From assembly GCF_025971945.1 (NCBI RefSeq), contig NZ_JAPDHW010000019.1:1-51430 (forward strand): DNA of 51,430 nt. Reading direction: 5' to 3'. The first letter of the stretch is position 1. Every line of letters begins with the position of its first letter. This document shows, piece after piece, positions 33,899 to 42,047 of this stretch. Both the position numbers and the translations under genes were made by a program. The DNA comes from Chryseobacterium kimseyorum. GTDB taxonomy: Bacteria > Bacteroidota > Bacteroidia > Flavobacteriales > Weeksellaceae. The notes below the pieces were generated by a model. That model was given only the letters and a program-made list of their open reading frames with translations. It did no database searches and was not told the DNA's origin.

Positions 33899-35785
33899 TT
33901 AATCTTTGTTTTCCTCATCATCTTCTTCTGCAGATGATGAAGAGCCTTCCCAATTTTTTCCATCAAAATTGAGATTGTCATAAGCCAGTAAATCCTCCTC
34001 TCTCTGGAGGATTTCTTTTGTGGTAAAGAGACGGATTTCGTCATCGTCATCAGACTTTGCGAGTTTTCTGATAGAAGCTTTATCAATCGCCATAAATCTT
34101 TGTCCTAGGCGTCTTGCTGCATATTTTCGCATCCCTGTTTCGTGAAGAACGTCAACCGCCATGTCGACAGCAGTTCCTAAGGTTTCACGGTAAATATTAT
34201 CTATACCGTTATTTAAATAAGAATAGGCATCAATTCTGTTTTTCGCCCGCACGAATATTTTCACATCAGGATAATGTTCGCTTACCAGTTCTGCTATAAA
34301 TTTATTGTCGCCGGAATTATCTAGACATAAAACCAAAATTTCTGCGTCCTCAATTCCTGCAGCTCTCAAAACAGGAATTCTTGTGGCGTCACCGTAATAG
34401 ACTTTAAATCCGTAGCCACGCAAAAGTTTTACCCGGTCTGAATCTCTGTCTAGAATGGTCGCTTTAATTTTATTGGCTTTCAGAAGACGGCCTACCGTAC
34501 TTCCGAAATGGCCAAAACCTACAATGATAATTTTCTTTTGAGGAATATTGTTTTCAAGAATATCAAAGTCACTTTTTTCATCCGGAATTCCGCTTAAGAA
34601 TCTTGGACTGATCAGTTTATCATTGATGATTAAGAGAAACGGAGTGATACACATGGTTATCGCCGTGACAGCCATCATTTGAGCATTTAATTCTGCACCA
34701 AAAAGGTGAAGATCTGATCCGTAATTAATCAGTACAAAAGCAAATTCTCCCACCTGCGAAAGTGCAAATGCATAAAATAAGCTTTGTGGATTATCCATTT
34801 TAAAGAACTTACCAATAGAAAAAAGAACAGTAAATTTTACAGCTAAAACCGCAAAGACGGTTGAGAAAATAAATAAAGGATCTGCAGCAATGACATTAAA
34901 ATTCATTGTTGATCCCACACTTACAAAAAACACGGCAAGAAGCAGACCTTTAAACGGATCTATCTGTGCTTCCAATTCGTGACGAAATTCACTGTTGGCC
35001 AGCATGACACCCGCAAGGAAAGCTCCCAGTGCTGGAGAAAGACCTATAGAAACCATTAATTCTGAAACCCCAATCACGAGAAATAGGGAAGAGGCAGTCA
35101 GCAGTTCGGTCATTCCGGCTTTTGAAACATACCTTAAAAAAGGTACAAAAACATATCTGCCCAACAGAATTAAAATCACAACGCCCATAATTACAGTTCC
35201 GGCCTGAAGCCATTCTGGGAGTTTCTGAATTAAGACCTGAACTTCATTTTCATTTTGTTTCGCCTTTGAATGGGCAAGCAGAGGCAAGATCGCCAAGATA
35301 GGAATCACAGCAATATCCTGAAACAGTAGGGTGGAAAATGATGCTTCTCCAGATACTGTTTTAAAACTGTTTTTCTCCTGCAAAGTTTGAAGAACGATAG
35401 CCGTAGAAGAAAGCGCAAAACACATGGCGACGGCAAAAGCTTTATCGGTTTTCCATCCTACAGCGATAAATATTAGAAATAACAATGCGATCGTTAAAAC
35501 CATCTGAGTCATCCCCAAGCCCAGAATTTTCTTACGCATTTCCCAGAATTTTCTGGGTTCCAGTTCCAATCCAACCAAAAAAAGAAGCATAATAACTCCA
35601 AATTCGCTGGCATGCATAATATCGTTAACGTCTTTTCCTGTGAGTTTAAGAACGTATGGGCCAATAATAATTCCACCTAAAATATAGCCGATAACAGAAC
35701 TGAGACCCAATTTTCTTGCCAGCGGCACCATAATAATGGCAACGCCTAAAAAGAGTAGGGTGTTCATGGCTAAAGTAGTTTCCAT
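33899..35785 (-). CDS. CPA2 monovalent cation:proton antiporter, KefB/KefC-like
   Basis: A 628-residue inner-membrane protein. About twelve membrane helices cover residues 5-385, with the CPA2 landmarks LSSVIGYILGGIIIGP, FALSSTAIVLQTL and SIGLSPALGAFLAGVML. An RCK/TrkA-N regulatory domain (about 410-530) follows, with the nucleotide-binding IIIVGFGHFGSTVGRLL and ATILDRDSDRVKLLRGYG. A charged tail ends in a run of Ser, Glu and Asp. Kef systems are potassium efflux antiporters that protect against electrophiles. It follows the quinone-reductase-like gene after one base, the kefF/kefG-kefC/kefB arrangement. Confidence 0.94.
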   Translation of the reverse strand: METTLAMNTLLFLGVAIIMVPLARKLGLSSVIGYILGGIIIGPYVLKLTGKDVNDIMHASEFGVIMLLFLVGLELEPRKFWEMRKKILGLGMTQMVLTIALLFLIFIAVGWKTDKAFAVAMCFALSSTAIVLQTLQEKNSFKTVSGEASFSTLLFQDIAVIPILAILPLLAHSKAKQNENEVQVLIQKLPEWLQAGTVIMGVVILILLGRYVFVPFLRYVSKAGMTELLTASSLFLVIGVSELMVSIGLSPALGAFLAGVMLANSEFRHELEAQIDPFKGLLLAVFFVSVGSTMNFNVIAADPLFIFSTVFAVLAVKFTVLFSIGKFFKMDNPQSLFYAFALSQVGEFAFVLINYGSDLHLFGAELNAQMMAVTAITMCITPFLLIINDKLISPRFLSGIPDEKSDFDILENNIPQKKIIIVGFGHFGSTVGRLLKANKIKATILDRDSDRVKLLRGYGFKVYYGDATRIPVLRAAGIEDAEILVLCLDNSGDNKFIAELVSEHYPDVKIFVRAKNRIDAYSYLNNGIDNIYRETLGTAVDMAVDVLHETGMRKYAARRLGQRFMAIDKASIRKLAKSDDDDEIRLFTTKEILQREEDLLAYDNLNFDGKNWEGSSSSAEEDDEENKD

Positions 35786-35786
35786 A

Positions 35787-36308
35787 CTATTGATTTAAAA
35801 GTTTTGCAAATTTCTGTTTATGTAAAATGATTTCTTTTTTTGAAAGTTTGTTGGCTTCGTAAACGATGATGATGTCTTTAATGTTGGCTTTAAAAACCTT
35901 TAGTGAAACGATCAGACCGCTGATGAGTTCTTCGACAGTATATTGATAAGTACCTTCTTTGCTGAAAGATCTTTCTTTTCCACCAGTGGTTACAACGATA
36001 TAGACTTCTTTACCTTCCAAAGGATTGTATTCTCCCTCATTAAGCCAGTTTCTGTCAAAAACTTCGTCAATCCACAGCCTCAGCAAGGGAGGCATACCAA
36101 ACCAGATAATTGGGAATTGAAAGATAAATCGGTCGTAATTTTTTAGACGTTTTCGCTCACGAAAAGCGGCGATATGAAAATCGGGATATTCTTCGTAAAG
36201 GTCGCGTAAGGTAAAATGCTGATGACGAACGTAGAAGTTGATCAACTCTACGTTTGAGTTTGAGTGTTCCAAATAAGGATGCGCAAAAACTGCCAGCGTT
36301 TTCTTCAT
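35787..36308 (-). CDS. NAD(P)H-dependent oxidoreductase, KefF/KefG-like
   Basis: A 173-residue flavodoxin-fold quinone reductase with KTLAVFAHPYLEHSNSN at the N-terminus, RFIFQFPIIWFGMPPLLRLW, then IDEVFDRNW, and VVTTGGKERSF. In E. coli such proteins bind the Kef antiporter and are needed for full activity. The gene is directly upstream of the antiporter with one base between stop and start, which strongly suggests a two-gene operon and a protein complex. A TATATTTA word just upstream is one base off the promoter consensus. Confidence 0.92.
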   Translation of the reverse strand: MKKTLAVFAHPYLEHSNSNVELINFYVRHQHFTLRDLYEEYPDFHIAAFRERKRLKNYDRFIFQFPIIWFGMPPLLRLWIDEVFDRNWLNEGEYNPLEGKEVYIVVTTGGKERSFSKEGTYQYTVEELISGLIVSLKVFKANIKDIIIVYEANKLSKKEIILHKQKFAKLLNQ

Positions 36309-36380
36309 AGAACCTGTTTTTAGTAAATATAATGAATTATTGCTAAAATATGAACAGATTTATACAGGTGATTTGAATTT

Positions 36381-36896
36381 TTAATATTCTAATAATATTT
36401 TTTTAATGGTATCTGCATTTTCCGGATTCAACTTTCTAATCACGTATTGAAGAATTCCATCTTTATCAAGAATAAAAATCATTGGATACAGTGTGATTTT
36501 AATTTTTTTCAAACAATTTGTATTCCACATCGGTAATGAAATCAAATGTAAATTTATGCTTTGTTAGAAATTTATCCACTTGTTCCTTGGTGCTGAATGT
36601 GATTCCAATAAATTAACTTTGCCTTTCAGATCTTTTTCTAATTGATTAAATATCGGCATTTCTTCAATACAGTATTCACAGATTGTTGACCAAAACTTTA
36701 TAAGCTTCGGTTTGTCTTTCAGGTCATTAATGTTAAATTTGAATCCTTTATAATTATTAAACTGTTCGACAGAAAACTGTTTTCCCAGCATATATTGATA
36801 ATCTGGAAAACTTGTTAAAGTTTTATTTGTTAGGAGAAAATCGTGATGAAACTTAGGATTGAAATGATTGAAAATAGTTTCTTTATCTTGGCTATA
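36381..36896 (-). pseudogene. Decayed TlpA-like thioredoxin-fold gene
   Basis: Reading across the minus strand recovers one continuous TlpA/redoxin-like sequence of about 170 residues. It runs from QDKETIFNHFNPKFHHDF, through the CxxC motif (FWSTICEYCIEEMP) and STKEQVDKFLTKHKFTFDF, to LYPMIFILDKDGILQYVI. A one-base loss near 36607-36613 and a one-base gain in the T-run at 36503-36509 break the frame. The two shifts cancel. An in-frame stop (36897-36899) and a frame change separate the body from a possible signal peptide upstream. The only long uninterrupted piece is 36564-36791. Sequencing errors are possible, but three lesions make decay likelier. Confidence 0.8.
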
Positions 36897-37071
36897 TTAA
36901 AATGAAATTAGAGTGAAAACTAAATACCACTAGGTTTTAATTAAATTTAATAGATAAAATAATCATAGTATGTAGCATACGTAAAATACGCTAGAACATT
37001 TTATTATTAATTTATTTTTCCACTTATTTCTGACTAATTAATTTAGTAATACAATTATTTTCAAAGTTTTA

Positions 37072-37569
37072 TCATTTTGTTTTCCAAATATTATCAAAAA
37101 TAATTTTAAAATCCTTTGTAATAGTTGAATTAGTGCTTTTTGCACATTCGCTTGCAGCAATGTAATTTTGACCAATCATTTCCTCATTATCTATTGAATA
37201 TACATAGCCTAAAAAAGCACCATCTAAAACGTCTGTGCAGTTGTAATCTGTATTCAATTTTTCAATTTCGTTTCGTAGAATTTTATTTGTAGCATTTATA
37301 GATAAAGTGTTAGAATTTATTTCAGATATAAACTCTCCACTTTCTTTTATTTTATTTCCATCTAAAAATTTCCAAATAACCTTTCCATTTTCATATTTCC
37401 ACAGAAGTAAAGAATCTTTATATTCGGGAAAGTAAAAATAGAAAACGTTGTTACGCTGATAGTTTTTTTGAATTTGTTTATTAATGTTCTTAGGGATTTT
37501 AGAAAATTTAGTTTCCTGCGCAATAGTTTTTGAGCAGATAATTATTAAAAATATTTTTAATATTTTCAT
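37072..37569 (-). CDS. Secreted orphan protein
   Basis: A 165-residue protein with a signal peptide (MKILKIFLIIICSKTIAQ). I do not recognise it. The mature part begins ETKFSKIPKNINKQIQKNYQ and has aromatic beta-type stretches (FYFYFPEYKDSLLLWKYEN). It has two cysteines (YNCTDV and SECAKS) and is predicted alpha/beta. I start at ATG 37569; the preceding TTG adds one codon. The gene and the adjacent pseudogene lie in visibly AT-richer DNA than their neighbours, which hints at acquisition or decay. Confidence 0.7.
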   Translation of the reverse strand: MKILKIFLIIICSKTIAQETKFSKIPKNINKQIQKNYQRNNVFYFYFPEYKDSLLLWKYENGKVIWKFLDGNKIKESGEFISEINSNTLSINATNKILRNEIEKLNTDYNCTDVLDGAFLGYVYSIDNEEMIGQNYIAASECAKSTNSTITKDFKIIFDNIWKTK

Positions 37570-37609
37570 CAATTTTAACCTAGAAAGTTTAAAAATTTTA
37601 TAAATTCAT

Positions 37610-38404
37610 TTACCATCCTCCCGAAGCTCCACCGCCTCCAAAACTTCCGCCACCGCCGAATCCTCCAAATCCGCCGCCACCGCCGCCGCCAGAACTTCCT
37701 CCGCCAAAACCACCCGGAAAAGGGAAAGGAAAGAATCCGCCTGGATAATTTCTGCGTCCTCTTCGGCTAATCATAACATCGCCGTCATCGTCGCCACCGC
37801 CTCTGTTTCTGAAAAGAAAAATCAGGATGATGAAGATCATAGATCCGATTAGAAGAAGTTTTGAAACATTTATTTCGCCTGATTTCTTGTGATTGGTTAA
37901 GGGTTTAAACTTCCCCTGAACCGCTTCCATAATTGCAGATGTGCCCCCGTTGATTCCTTCATACCATTTACCCTGTTTGAATTTTGGGGTCACAATATAA
38001 TCGAGAATCTGTCCTGCAACTGAGGCTGTTAAATATTGCTCAACTGCACGTCCCTGCTGAATTGACATCGTTCTGTCCTGAGTTGCAATAAGAAAAACAA
38101 CTCCGTTGTCAACATCTTTTTGTCCGATCCCCCATTTTTCACCAAACATCGTTGCAAGATAATTGATGTCTTCACCTTTGGTTGATGGAATAATGATAAC
38201 CTCAATTTCCGTTGAAGTAGAATCCGCAAATTTGATGAGTTTGTTGTTAAGCTCGGTTTTTTCCTGATTGGTCAGCAAATTTCCTTCATCGTAAACAGGA
38301 TATAAAACCGAAGGTTTTTCAGGAATAGAATATTGTGCAGATACGATTGAGTAAATGCAGATTAAAAAAAATAAAAACAGTAATTTAAGAGAATGTAATC
38401 TCAT
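37610..38404 (-). CDS. TPM domain protein, YgcG-like, with Gly-rich tail
   Basis: A 264-residue protein with a signal peptide (MRLHSLKLLFLFFLICIYSI...SAQ), a TPM domain (about residues 35-160: DEGNLLTNQEKTELNNKLIK, FGEKWGIGQKDVDNGVVFLI), one membrane helix (about 180-197) and a Gly/Ser/Phe-rich tail of about 50 residues. An ATG four codons upstream (38416) is also possible. The start lies inside the preceding TPM gene, so translation is probably coupled. LemA plus two TPM proteins is a recurrent bacterial cluster; the tail may anchor or multimerise the protein at the envelope. Confidence 0.9.
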   Translation of the reverse strand: MRLHSLKLLFLFFLICIYSIVSAQYSIPEKPSVLYPVYDEGNLLTNQEKTELNNKLIKFADSTSTEIEVIIIPSTKGEDINYLATMFGEKWGIGQKDVDNGVVFLIATQDRTMSIQQGRAVEQYLTASVAGQILDYIVTPKFKQGKWYEGINGGTSAIMEAVQGKFKPLTNHKKSGEINVSKLLLIGSMIFIILIFLFRNRGGGDDDGDVMISRRGRRNYPGGFFPFPFPGGFGGGSSGGGGGGGFGGFGGGGSFGGGGASGGW

Positions 38405-38813
38405 TGGGAAGTTCATTGTGGTTTTCTCCCGTCACCGGAAAATGTTTTTTGAGTTCGAGACCGGTTTCGAGAATAGCACTTTTCAGAGCTTTAAAATAAT
38501 TGCCCTTTGCAAATTCTGAAGTGATAAAATCATGCAGATGATCCCAGTACGACTGCTGTACTTTAGCATGAATTCCTGTGTCGCCAATAATGGTCAGGTA
38601 TTTTTTTTCAAAGTTAATATGAAAGAGAACCGCATTTTTTTCTTTGGTTTTGTCTTTACACAATTCATTGAAAACTTCATAAGCGGTCTCTGCATTACTG
38701 TTTTCGGTAGTAGAATCAATATGCACCCGAATTTCTCCGGTAGAATGTTCTTCTGCCGACTGAATAGCTTCCACGAGGGAAGCTATCTGTTGATCTGTAA
38801 GAAATCGGCTCAT
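38385..38813 (-). CDS. TPM domain-containing protein
   Basis: A 142-residue TPM protein without a signal peptide: FLTDQQIASLVEAIQSAEEH, then STGEIRVHI, then KNAVLFHINFEKKYLTIIGD, then GLELKKHFPV. TPM domains take their name from plant and bacterial families (TLP18.3, Psb32 and MOLO-1), and some have phosphatase-like folds. It starts two bases after the LemA stop and overlaps the next TPM gene by about 20 bases. The frame can be read upstream to 38990, but that extension runs into lemA. Confidence 0.9.
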   Translation of the reverse strand: MSRFLTDQQIASLVEAIQSAEEHSTGEIRVHIDSTTENSNAETAYEVFNELCKDKTKEKNAVLFHINFEKKYLTIIGDTGIHAKVQQSYWDHLHDFITSEFAKGNYFKALKSAILETGLELKKHFPVTGENHNELPNEITFS

Positions 38814-38814
38814 C

Positions 38815-39423
38815 TTATTCTGTGAAAACCTCCGGTGCTTTTTCTGCTCCTGCAGCTGCTTTGAAGTATGGTTTTTCTTTAAAGTTGGTGAAGTTCGCCA
38901 GAATATTATTCGGGAAAGTCTTGATAGAAGTGTTATAATCCTGAGCGGCTCCGTTGTAATATACAGTCTCTGTTCTGATGCTGTTTTCAATCGCGGTATA
39001 TTCTCTCTGGAAATTAATGTACTGCTGATCTGCCTTCAGATTAGGATAAGATTCTACCACTGCCATCAATCTGCTCAATGCTCCTGATAATTCTCCCTGG
39101 GCTGCCTGGAATTTTGCCAAATCAGCTTCGGTCATATTGGTAGGATCGATGTTAATTGATGTAGCTTTAGAACGTGCTTCCACAACTTTGGTTAAAGTTT
39201 CCTGCTCAAATTTAGAGTAAGATTTTACAGTTCTCTCAAGGTTCGGAATTAGGTTGGCTCGCTTTTGATAAACGGTTTCAACATTAGACCATTTTGTATT
39301 CACATTCTGTTCTTTGGTGACGAATTTATTGTATCCGCTTTTTCCCCAGAAAAATAATACAGCAACGATAATTAAAAGAGCAATACCGATCGTTCCGGCG
39401 CTCAGGCAACCTTTGTTTTTCAT
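38815..39423 (-). CDS. LemA family protein
   Basis: A 202-residue LemA protein: a short cytoplasmic N-terminus, one membrane helix (about residues 7-27, ending VLFFWG), then a long helical periplasmic body. Landmarks are NTKWSNVETVYQKRANLIPN, LSRLMAVVESYPNLKADQ and YNTSIKTFPNNILANF. The function is unknown. It is first in the three-gene LemA-TPM-TPM operon. The probable promoter is the minus-strand TATATTTG at 39535-39528. Confidence 0.95.
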   Translation of the reverse strand: MKNKGCLSAGTIGIALLIIVAVLFFWGKSGYNKFVTKEQNVNTKWSNVETVYQKRANLIPNLERTVKSYSKFEQETLTKVVEARSKATSINIDPTNMTEADLAKFQAAQGELSGALSRLMAVVESYPNLKADQQYINFQREYTAIENSIRTETVYYNGAAQDYNTSIKTFPNNILANFTNFKEKPYFKAAAGAEKAPEVFTE

Positions 39424-39527
39424 GTTTAAGTGTTTATTTGTTTCTAATATTTATTTGAAAAAAATAATCTTCAAGTGAAAAGATTCAGTGATGAAGATTT
39501 AATGATTTTAAATTTTGTTGTGCTACC

Positions 39528-39535
39528 CAAATATA
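39528..39535 (-). promoter_or_regulatory. -7 promoter box for the lemA operon
   Basis: TATATTTG on the minus strand lies about 100 bases before the LemA ATG. It is 12 bases from the oppositely oriented folA box, so the two promoters are back to back and may interfere. Confidence 0.5.
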
Positions 39536-39547
39536 CAAATTATGTGC

Positions 39548-39555
39548 TAATTTTG
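39548..39555 (+). promoter_or_regulatory. -7 promoter box for folA
   Basis: TAATTTTG, a perfect TAnnTTTG match, is 15 bases before the folA ATG. Confidence 0.6.
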
Positions 39556-39570
39556 CAGAAAATTAATTGA

Positions 39571-40068
39571 ATGACAACAATAGTGGTCGCAATGGGCGAG
39601 AAAAACGAAATTGGTGCTGATAACCAATTGCTTTGGCATCTCCCTAAAGATTTAAAACATTTTAAAGACCTTACATCGGGTCACCCGATCATTATGGGAA
39701 GAAAGACTTACGAAAGCATCGGCAAGGCACTCCCAAATCGTACCAATATTGTAATTTCCAGAAAGAAAAACTGGTTTGAAGAAGGAATTTTAATTGTCGG
39801 AAGCATTAAAGAAGCCGTTAAATTTGCAAAAAAGATTGACGAAAATATATTTATTATCGGAGGCGGAAATATTTATGAACAGACCATGGAAATTGCTGAT
39901 AAACTTGAAGTTACTTTGGTGAAGGCTCAATTGGAAGCTGATACTTTTTTTCCTAAAATAGATCCGAAAATCTGGAAGCTGACGGATGAGGTTTTTCATG
40001 AGAAAGATGATAAGAACCAATACGATTTTTCTTTTCAAACTTATGTGAAAATTGAAACTAAGAGTTGA
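39571..40068 (+). CDS. folA: Dihydrofolate reductase
   Basis: A 165-residue DHFR that reduces dihydrofolate to tetrahydrofolate with NADPH. The family pattern is complete: VVAMGEKNEIGADNQLLWHLPKDLKHF near the start (with Asp at the substrate position), IIMGRKTYESIGKALPNRTN, then FIIGGGNIYEQTM with the NADPH-binding glycines. The C-terminal strand FSFQTYV ends the protein. thyA, a frequent neighbour, is not adjacent. Confidence 0.97.
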   Translation: MTTIVVAMGEKNEIGADNQLLWHLPKDLKHFKDLTSGHPIIMGRKTYESIGKALPNRTNIVISRKKNWFEEGILIVGSIKEAVKFAKKIDENIFIIGGGNIYEQTMEIADKLEVTLVKAQLEADTFFPKIDPKIWKLTDEVFHEKDDKNQYDFSFQTYVKIETKS

Positions 40069-40121
40069 TATCAGGCAGTTTTTACATTAATACTGAATAA
40101 TTAATTCTCAACCAAATTTAT

Positions 40122-40129
40122 TACCTTTG
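40122..40129 (+). promoter_or_regulatory. -7 promoter box for the TPR-like membrane protein gene
   Basis: TACCTTTG is a perfect TAnnTTTG match, 18 bases before the ATG. Confidence 0.55.
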
Positions 40130-40147
40130 CACTTCTAAATTTTAATA

Positions 40148-40714
40148 ATGAATAAATACATAAAAATCGCAGTAGCAGCACTTCTGATTTTGGGAGGTCT
40201 TTACATGATGATTTTCACAAGAAACTTAGGTTGGGGAATCGTAATCTTCCTTTTGTCTGCTTTGCCTATTTTCTTATTCTTTAAAAACGAAAACATTCTT
40301 TTGGCATTTTGGCAACTGAGAAAACAGGATATGGTAAAAGCCTCGAAATTTTTAACCAATATTACTGATTACAAATCTCAGCTTCACAAAACCCAATATG
40401 GCTATTACCATTATCTTCAAGGTTTGGTTTTGGCTCAGGATCATCCTACGAAAGTTGAACCTTTAATGAAAAAAGCTTTGGAATATGGTCTCAATATGAA
40501 ACATGACAGAGCGATGGCAACTTTAAATTTGGCAGCCGGAGCAATTTCTAGAGGAAGAAGACAGGAAGGACAGAGACTTCTTGATGAAGCGAAAGCTTTG
40601 GATACTGCAGGAATGATGACTGATCAGATTAAAATGATGAAAGATCAGTTGAAAATGCCGACAATGCAGAAGCATATTCACAATCCTCATATGAGAAACA
40701 GAGGGAAGTTTTAG
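40148..40714 (+). CDS. Membrane-anchored TPR-like protein
   Basis: A 188-residue protein with two N-terminal membrane helices (about residues 5-24 and 26-45) and a helical C-terminal part. The helices look like tetratricopeptide repeats: YGYYHYLQGLVLAQ, AMATLNLAAGAIS, GRRQEGQRLLDEAKAL. It ends in a basic, Met/His-rich tail (KMPTMQKHIHNPHMRN). I cannot name the family with certainty. TPR segments suggest a scaffold role at the inner membrane; the partner is unknown. It is monocistronic, with its own promoter box and terminator. Confidence 0.8.
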   Translation: MNKYIKIAVAALLILGGLYMMIFTRNLGWGIVIFLLSALPIFLFFKNENILLAFWQLRKQDMVKASKFLTNITDYKSQLHKTQYGYYHYLQGLVLAQDHPTKVEPLMKKALEYGLNMKHDRAMATLNLAAGAISRGRRQEGQRLLDEAKALDTAGMMTDQIKMMKDQLKMPTMQKHIHNPHMRNRGKF

Positions 40715-40740
40715 CAAATTCCTTTTTCAGATAAAATATA

Positions 40741-40772
40741 AATGCACCAATTTGTTTTTGGTGCATTTTTTA
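40741..40772 (+). terminator. Terminator of the TPR-like protein gene
   Basis: The stem aatgcaccaa / ttggtgcatt (40741-40750, 40758-40767) runs into TTTTTTA. It lies between convergent genes. Confidence 0.9.
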
Positions 40773-40788
40773 TGTTTTGTAAATTGAT

Positions 40789-41421
40789 TTACATTTCAGA
40801 ATTACTTTCGTAACCATAAAATTTCGGGATTTGCCAATGATATTTCACCGCCAGCGTTCTGACACTTACAATCATTAAGATTGTGAAGATTTGGATGAAA
40901 GTATAGGAAAGATTAGTAAAATGCGTTAGCAGTAAAAAAGTTGAACCGCCAATAATGCATGCGCTTGCATAAATTTCTTTCCTGAAAATTAAAGGAATTC
41001 TATTCAGTAAAATATCCCTTATGATTCCGCCAAAACATCCGGTGATCGTTCCTAATCCAATACAAATTAAAGGGTGAATTTCTAAATTTAATCCTTTCTG
41101 GACACCGATAATGGTAAAAAGACCTAATCCAAAGCTGTCGAAAATAAATAGGGTTACTTTAAAATTTTTCTCTATCGATTTAAAGATCATCGAGAAAATA
41201 CTTGTTACCAAAATTAAACCGCACATTAAAAGATCATGCATCCAGAAAACAGGAATATCAAGAAGTAAATCTCTCACCGTTCCGCCGCCAACAGAAGTAA
41301 CGAAAGCGATAATTAAAACTCCAAACGGATCCAGTCGCTTCTGCATCGCAGCAAAACTCCCCGACATCGAAAATGAGATCGTCCCGAGAATTTCTATGGC
41401 AAAATTAAACTGTTCGTGCAT
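40789..41421 (-). CDS. TRIC-type trimeric cation channel family protein (UPF0126)
   Basis: A 210-residue membrane protein with about seven helices and the two UPF0126 repeats. Each has a glycine-rich turn followed by an RD motif: SVGGGTVRDLLLDIPVFW near residue 43 and GCFGGIIRDILLNRIPLIF near residue 130. Bacterial members are homologues of TRIC channels. Transport of K+ or other cations is a family inference. It stands alone on the minus strand, 70 bases downstream of coaD. Confidence 0.93.
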   Translation of the reverse strand: MHEQFNFAIEILGTISFSMSGSFAAMQKRLDPFGVLIIAFVTSVGGGTVRDLLLDIPVFWMHDLLMCGLILVTSIFSMIFKSIEKNFKVTLFIFDSFGLGLFTIIGVQKGLNLEIHPLICIGLGTITGCFGGIIRDILLNRIPLIFRKEIYASACIIGGSTFLLLTHFTNLSYTFIQIFTILMIVSVRTLAVKYHWQIPKFYGYESNSEM

Positions 41422-41491
41422 TGGGTATGGGTGATGACTGATGAACTATAAATGATGAATTCGCAATTTAGATCACTTATCATCCTATTGA

Positions 41492-41956
41492 TTATTTTTC
41501 AACTCTCACCGCGTCCGGAACCAAAAGTTCATATTCTCCACCGTGGTTGATGATTTCTCTCACGATACTGCTGCTGATAAACGATTTTCCTGATGAGGTA
41601 AGAAGGAATACGGTTTCCAGTTTTTTGTGGGCTAAAGTGCGGTTGGTATGAGCAATTGCCTTTTCAAATTCAAAATCTGCAGGGTTTCTAAGGCCTCTTA
41701 AAATGAACTGCGCATTTTTTTCAAAGCAGTAGTCGACTGTTAAACCTTCAAAATGATCTACTTCAACATTGGGGAACTCAGCGACAGAATTTTGAATGAA
41801 TTCCATCCTTTTTTCTAGTGGAAACATGTATTTCTTCTGAGAATTTTGTCCGATGGCAATAATCACCTTGTCGAAAAGTGCCGCAGCTCTCTCAATAATA
41901 TCGTAATGTCCTAAGGTAATAGGATCAAAAGACCCTGGAAAAACGGCAATTTTCAT
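41492..41956 (-). CDS. coaD: Pantetheine-phosphate adenylyltransferase
   Basis: A 154-residue CoaD, the penultimate step of coenzyme A synthesis. The nucleotidyltransferase HxGH-type motif is in VFPGSFDPITLGHYDIIERA. FILRGLRNPADFEFE and SGKSFISSSIVREI are the other conserved boxes. The length is typical. It lies 91 bases downstream of ddl on the same strand and may share its transcript. Confidence 0.97.
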   Translation of the reverse strand: MKIAVFPGSFDPITLGHYDIIERAAALFDKVIIAIGQNSQKKYMFPLEKRMEFIQNSVAEFPNVEVDHFEGLTVDYCFEKNAQFILRGLRNPADFEFEKAIAHTNRTLAHKKLETVFLLTSSGKSFISSSIVREIINHGGEYELLVPDAVRVEK

Positions 41957-42047
41957 GCGTAATTAATTATAAGTTATGGGCTTAAATCATGCGTTGAGAA
42001 AAAATTAAAGCATCTGACTTAATCTTCCAACATTCATCTTTCAGCCT

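Noticed and set aside
38814..38990. Upstream extension of the TPM gene
   Set aside because: The open frame overlaps lemA in another phase, and the ATG at 38813 is two bases after the lemA stop.
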